A DNA stretch of 64,000 bases, taken from NCBI RefSeq assembly GCF_965223525.1, contig NZ_OZ245005.1, positions 1,922,001 through 1,986,000 on the forward strand, read 5' to 3'. Positions 60,683-64,000 of the stretch are shown here, piece after piece (position 1 is the first letter of the stretch; the number at the start of each line of letters is the position of its first letter). The translations under genes and the position numbers were made by a program. This stretch comes from Leptofilum sp965223525 (GTDB taxonomy: Bacteria; Chloroflexota; Anaerolineae; Promineifilales; Promineifilaceae). Under the pieces are notes generated by a model. That model was not told the DNA's origin. It did no database searches and saw only the letters and a list, made by a program, of their open reading frames with translations.

Positions 60683-61084
60683 CTAAAATAAAAAGGCTCG
60701 TAAGGCTTGCTGAACTTTGGCGTATTCTGCTTCTAAAATGGCTAGGTTGTTGTCTAAGAGATGAGTTGCTTCTTGTTTGCTGTTTGTTTCAACAGCCAGA
60801 CACAAATGGGCAAATGTTGAAAGGCCTATGGTAGCACTGCTTCCCTTTAACGCATGAGCAGCCATGCTGATAGAAGCATAATTTTGGCTGTTAAGCCCCT
60901 CCTTCATTTGATCCATGAGTGGAACAGCATCTTCCAGAAAAATAGATGCCATTTCATCTAACGTCTCAGGTGATGCCTCTCCCATTACTTCTGCCAACGC
61001 GCGTTTTATATCATTTTGGAGTTGAATGATACTGTGTTGGGAAGCGACCGTATTTACGATTGTGCTGTTTATTTGGGTCATCAT
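60683..61084 (-). CDS. Free HPt (histidine phosphotransfer) protein
   Basis: A 133-residue helical protein with the HPt core MAAHALKGSSATIGLSTFAH, where the His accepts phosphate. EMASIFLEDAVPLMDQMKEG and LAILEAEYAKVQQALRAFLF complete the bundle. It is probably the shuttle between the hybrid kinases and response regulators such as the one at 51845-52237. AGGG lies a few bases before the start. Confidence 0.9.
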   Translation of the reverse strand: MMTQINSTIVNTVASQHSIIQLQNDIKRALAEVMGEASPETLDEMASIFLEDAVPLMDQMKEGLNSQNYASISMAAHALKGSSATIGLSTFAHLCLAVETNSKQEATHLLDNNLAILEAEYAKVQQALRAFLF

Positions 61085-61301
61085 AATGTTCCCTCAGGGC
61101 AAAATATATGAATAATCAACATCCTACTCATTGTATGGCTTGGGAACTTTAGCGACACTCCCGCAATGGTACCATCCAATCCCCAAATCGCCGTGCGTAG
61201 GTACTATAGATACTGCTGTTGTTCAAAGTCGTTTTTTCTGACTGACTGCATAAAATAGCGTACCGATTACTTTTGACGGTTTATCTAACGAAAAGGAACG
61301 T

Positions 61302-62318
61302 ATGCAACAAATTTGGATTCAAAAAGCTGGCCCCCCTGAACTATTGCAGGTGCAGGAAGGCCCTGATCCCATCCCACGTAGCGGGGAGGTGCGGATTCGG
61401 GTGGAAGCTGCTGGCGTTAACTTTGCTGATATTTTAGGGAGGCTGGGTATTTACCCAGATGCGCCTCGTTTGCCCTATGTACCCGGCTACGAAGTAAGCG
61501 GCAAAATTGACCTGCTGGGTCAAGGGGTTCCAGATTTCCGGGAAGGGGATGCAGTTTGTGCCCTAACACGCTTTGGCGGCTACAGTAATGTGGTTTGCGT
61601 GCCCTACAAGCAAGTGTTCAAGCGGCTCGATTGGATGAGCGCTCAGGATGGTGCTGCCCTTCCCCTGACGTATCTAACCGCGTACATGATGCTGGTGGTG
61701 ATGGGGTCAGTGCGGGCCGGGGACAAAGTGCTTATTCATGGTGCAGCGGGTGGTGTGGGGCTGGCTGTGCTAGATTTATGCCGCATTTTGGGTGCAGAAA
61801 CGTTTGGCACTGCCTCGCCAGAAAAGCATGATTATCTGCTCTCGCATGGCCTGAATCACGCGATTGATTATCGCAACCAAGATTATGAACGCGTGGTGAT
61901 GGATTTGACAGGCGGCAAGGGGGTGCATGTGGTGTTGGATCCATTGGGTGGCATTCATTGGCCAAAAAATTACCGACTTTTGCTGCCAAGCGGCCGTTTA
62001 ATTCATTTTGGCGTTAGCAGCTTAGCGCCAGGCAAGCGCCGCTCCTGGTGGTCGGTTTTTCGCGGGTTGGTTATGCTGCCATTTTATACGCCGCTCAAGC
62101 TCATGAATGACAACAAAGCGGTGATTGGGGTAAATTTAGGGCATATGTGGGAGCAAGCGGGAATGATGCAGCCGTGGATGAAACAGATTATTGCTTGGTA
62201 TGATGAAGCCTTGTTCCGCCCCAAAATTGACCGGACATTTTCATTTGCTGAAGCAGCAGCGGCGCACCATTACATACAAGATCGTAAAAATATTGGCAAA
62301 GTGCTGCTGCTGCCGTAA
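61302..62318 (+). CDS. MDR-family NADPH:quinone oxidoreductase-like enzyme
   Basis: A 338-residue medium-chain dehydrogenase/reductase without the catalytic zinc site, resembling VAT1/quinone oxidoreductase. The GroES-like part (1-125) has VEAAGVNFADILGRLGIYPD. The cofactor loop is HGAAGGVGLAVLDLCRILGA and later LDPLGGIHWPKNYRLL. It probably reduces quinone or enone substrates with NADPH. AAGGA precedes ATG 61302. Confidence 0.9.
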   Translation: MQQIWIQKAGPPELLQVQEGPDPIPRSGEVRIRVEAAGVNFADILGRLGIYPDAPRLPYVPGYEVSGKIDLLGQGVPDFREGDAVCALTRFGGYSNVVCVPYKQVFKRLDWMSAQDGAALPLTYLTAYMMLVVMGSVRAGDKVLIHGAAGGVGLAVLDLCRILGAETFGTASPEKHDYLLSHGLNHAIDYRNQDYERVVMDLTGGKGVHVVLDPLGGIHWPKNYRLLLPSGRLIHFGVSSLAPGKRRSWWSVFRGLVMLPFYTPLKLMNDNKAVIGVNLGHMWEQAGMMQPWMKQIIAWYDEALFRPKIDRTFSFAEAAAAHHYIQDRKNIGKVLLLP

Positions 62319-62332
62319 TGTAAAAATCAAGC

Positions 62333-62364
62333 GATCTGACAGGTTTTTGACAACCTGTCAGATC
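62333..62364. terminator. Terminator of the oxidoreductase / anchored protein pair
   Basis: GATCTGACAGGTT (62333-62345) and AACCTGTCAGATC (62352-62364), loop TTTGAC. It is between convergent genes, and on the minus side is followed by TTGATTTTT. Confidence 0.75.
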
Positions 62365-62372
62365 TTAAGCGT

Positions 62373-62927
62373 TTATGCCGTACGGCGTTTCCATTCCAGG
62401 AAGATGCCCGTGCCGATGAGTGCTAGCCCGAATACGGCCGTAACCCACACAAACAAATTTCCGTTACCGCTGCTGGCTGCTGCCCCAGATTCAGGCAGAA
62501 TAATGACAGCATTGGTGCCTTCGCTAACGCAAAAGTCATAGCCAGTCTGCACCAAGCCATCTTCTGGAAAAACAGGTGCAAAGCGGGGATTTTCTGAAGT
62601 AACTACATACTTTTCAGGATCAGGTTGGGCCGTGACGCGCCAATAACTTTGCCCGGCCGCCGCCAGACCGTATGTGCCATTTTCGGCGGTGGTTAAGGTG
62701 ACAACCGTTGCTTCATCGCTGCTCACAAACTCAATGGTGACGCCTTCTACTGGCTCTTCCCCTTCCACCCCGGTATTCACACACACGCCGTCTCCATTGA
62801 CATCTTTGTAAACGGCACCGCTAATGGAGCCTCTTTCATCTGTTTGGGCCTGGACGGTACCTGCCAGAAGAAGCAGACAAGCAGTCAGCAATAGAATTAC
62901 TAACCCGGTACGACGATTTCGTTTCAT
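62373..62927 (-). CDS. LPESG-anchored surface protein, SdrD-B-like domain
   Basis: About 184 residues. A signal peptide (LLLTACLLLLAGTVQA) is followed by an SdrD-B/collagen-binding-like domain (SISGAVYKDVNGDGVCVNTG ... ENGTYGLAAAGQSYWRVTA). It ends LPESG, a membrane helix (about 157-175) and KRR, a sortase-type wall signal. Two Cys in the domain may pair. ATG 62927 follows AGGAGG (62937-62942). The next gene upstream is a sortase, so the pair is probably one export-and-anchor unit. Confidence 0.83.
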   Translation of the reverse strand: MKRNRRTGLVILLLTACLLLLAGTVQAQTDERGSISGAVYKDVNGDGVCVNTGVEGEEPVEGVTIEFVSSDEATVVTLTTAENGTYGLAAAGQSYWRVTAQPDPEKYVVTSENPRFAPVFPEDGLVQTGYDFCVSEGTNAVIILPESGAAASSGNGNLFVWVTAVFGLALIGTGIFLEWKRRTA

Positions 62928-62958
62928 TACAAACCTCCTAATAAAGTTAATCAAACAA

Positions 62959-63705
62959 TCAATTTGACCCAGAATCTGTTGGACGGGCGACGACAATAAG
63001 CCGATGAGAATTATCCGTGTGTGGCCAGCAAGTGACCAGGGTGAGCCGCTCATCGCTGGTTGGCTCAATCCATTGGGCATTTTCCAGACGTGTCGCCAAA
63101 GGCTGATCCCGCTCTGGCAAAATTTGGACATCGGTCACGGTGAAATTATGGGGGAGTTCGTCATCGTAGACCACAATTTCTGCGCCGACTTCTAAATCAA
63201 CCAATTTGCCAAACACTTCGCCAAAAATGTTATGGTGTCCGTTTAGCACGGTGTTACCTGGTTGCCCCAGCGGGGCGCTGCTGTTGTGCCAGCCCGCCTG
63301 GTATGTTTCAGGAACTTGCCACTGGTATACAGTTTGTTCGCCGCTTTGGATGGCGGTGAGACCGACATTTACCACTGGGGCATCTACCGCAATACTGGGA
63401 ATGACAATGCGCTGCGGCTGATTGGCCAGACTGCTCACCTGAGCATCGTCCAGGCTAACGAACCCTTCTGGCAAACTAATTTCGGTGGCGACGTTGGTAG
63501 CTGCTGCTTCTGTGGTGGCTGTTGCGTTGGGAATGGGCGTAATAACGACGGTGATGACGGGAAGGGGGGGGTTGGCAACGGCCGTTTCCTGCATAGGTGG
63601 TCTAAATAGCAAAATGGAAGCGGTTGTTAAAACCACAATTAGGCCAATTGTAATAAAAACAATCCCCATGGGAACCACTTTTTCGCCTGAATCTTGCTGA
63701 GTCAT
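62959..63705 (-). CDS. Sortase (class D/E/F-like transpeptidase)
   Basis: A 248-residue protein with an N-terminal membrane helix (about 12-34) and a sortase beta-barrel. The catalytic triad is visible: His in NGHHNIFGEVFG, Cys in LTLVTCWPHTD, Arg in HRLIVVARPT. It should cut an LPxxG-like motif and attach the protein to the envelope. The LPESG protein just downstream is the obvious substrate. There is no ribosome-binding site; a promoter directly abuts the start, so the mRNA is probably leaderless. Confidence 0.9.
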   Translation of the reverse strand: MTQQDSGEKVVPMGIVFITIGLIVVLTTASILLFRPPMQETAVANPPLPVITVVITPIPNATATTEAAATNVATEISLPEGFVSLDDAQVSSLANQPQRIVIPSIAVDAPVVNVGLTAIQSGEQTVYQWQVPETYQAGWHNSSAPLGQPGNTVLNGHHNIFGEVFGKLVDLEVGAEIVVYDDELPHNFTVTDVQILPERDQPLATRLENAQWIEPTSDERLTLVTCWPHTDNSHRLIVVARPTDSGSN

Positions 63706-63713
63706 ACGGCATC

Positions 63714-63742
63714 AGTATAAACGACAAAATGGTTTATGTAAA
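63714..63742 (-). promoter_or_regulatory. Promoter of the sortase gene
   Basis: On the minus strand TTTACA (63737-63742), 17-base spacer, TATACT (63714-63719). The expected start is near 63707, two bases before the ATG. Confidence 0.7.
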
Positions 63743-63752
63743 GCAACCGAGA

Positions 63753-64000
63753 TCATGCAGCCTGCATTGCTTTTATCAGCGCGGGCAAAATTTCGCCAGA
63801 GGGCCCGGTAAGCACCTCATCTGCCCAGCGGGTTAGTGGAGTGGGCTGCGGGTTCACTTCAACTAGCAAGGCCTGATTTTCCAGGGCATACAAGGGCAGC
63901 GAGGCGGCTGGGTGTACCAACGCAGAGGTGCCTACAGAAAAGAAGATATCGCAGGATTGGCTAGCGTGTACGGCCGTCGTCAGCGCATGGGCCGGTAAAT
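63753..64000 (-). CDS. Sirtuin-type NAD-dependent deacylase (partial, C-terminal end)
   Basis: Only the last 82 codons lie in the window; the N-terminal part with the catalytic His and zinc Cys is cut off. DIFFSVGTSALVHPAASLP is the GTS/SLxV loop that binds NAD, VEVNPQPTPLTRWADEVL is the sirtuin beta-strand and helix, and the end is LIKAMQAA before the TGA at 63753. The role would be lysine deacylation of metabolic enzymes. Confidence 0.85.
   Translation of the reverse strand, partial: LPAHALTTAVHASQSCDIFFSVGTSALVHPAASLPLYALENQALLVEVNPQPTPLTRWADEVLTGPSGEILPALIKAMQAA

Larger units (their letters stand above)
1..64000. repeat. Highly iterated palindrome ACGGCCGT
   Basis: About 100 copies by hand count, roughly one per 640 bases. 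Flanks are often A on the left and T on the right, and GG/CC at three bases further out, as in GGCAACGGCCGTTGCC (22178-22193). Other examples: 711-718, 4037-4044, 10305-10312, 15864-15871, 19079-19086, 22335-22342 and 25412-25419. About 25 further one-base variants occur (for example ACGGCCGC, GCGGCCGT, TCGGCCGT). All exact copies found lie in coding sequence. Confidence 0.9.

Overview
The window looks like a chromosomal contig of a Chloroflexota bacterium, probably Anaerolineae-like. This is inferred, not proven. The reasons are many membrane or secreted proteins with long Thr-Pro (TPTPT) linkers, ACGGCCGT-rich DNA of moderate GC, frequent TTG/GTG starts, and typical core genes (rpsF-ssb-rpsR, sucCD, trmFO, hflX, rsmD). 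No rRNA, tRNA, CRISPR array, transposase or prophage gene was seen.

Layout. 1-16894 is almost all minus strand: an alpha/beta hydrolase (cut by the left edge), a TIGR01777-type epimerase, an adenosine deaminase-like enzyme, a run of GNAT acetyltransferases mixed with an APH-like kinase and an SDR, RsgA, two small unknowns, a heterodimeric ABC exporter pair and a RIO-type kinase. The only plus-strand gene in that block is a lipoprotein at 2080-2928. At 17119-17190 lies a 23-residue ORF with a near-consensus promoter, a strong ribosome-binding site and an intrinsic terminator. It sits upstream of the RIO kinase/exporter genes, and its RNA can form competing helices like a classical attenuator. 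17450-25638 is plus-strand core metabolism and translation: rpsF, ssb, rpsR, a parvulin-like chaperone, an rRNA methyltransferase, an SGNH hydrolase-like protein, sucC-sucD and rsmD, with one small minus-strand membrane protein. 25720-28397 is minus: a membrane-anchored unknown, purine nucleoside phosphorylase and a Xer-type recombinase. 28912-39370 is plus: TPR protein, UDP-sugar pyrophosphorylase, trmFO, histidine kinase, MuiA-like protein, hflX, small membrane protein, M20 peptidase and acyl-CoA dehydrogenase.

39497-54693 is a minus-strand envelope and signalling region. It holds a cadherin-repeat protein, two Ser/Thr-kinase-like proteins with degenerate catalytic motifs whose predicted outer parts carry SH3b or LysM domains, a PPC-domain protein, an M23 peptidase, and a P-loop NTPase fused across the membrane to a sulfatase-modifying-factor-like domain. 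54787-61084 encodes two hybrid histidine kinases and a free HPt protein that could form one phosphorelay. The right end has a quinone oxidoreductase-like gene, an LPESG-anchored protein next to its likely sortase, and the C-terminal end of a sirtuin.

The strongest genome-scale signal is a highly iterated palindrome, ACGGCCGT. By hand count it occurs about 100 times, where about one would be expected by chance. Every copy I found is inside a gene, and it is absent from the rpsF-ssb-rpsR and sucCD blocks. A second signal is a set of degenerate short-period repeats. Some lie between genes and some are inserted in frame into both ABC exporter subunits at the same structural position.
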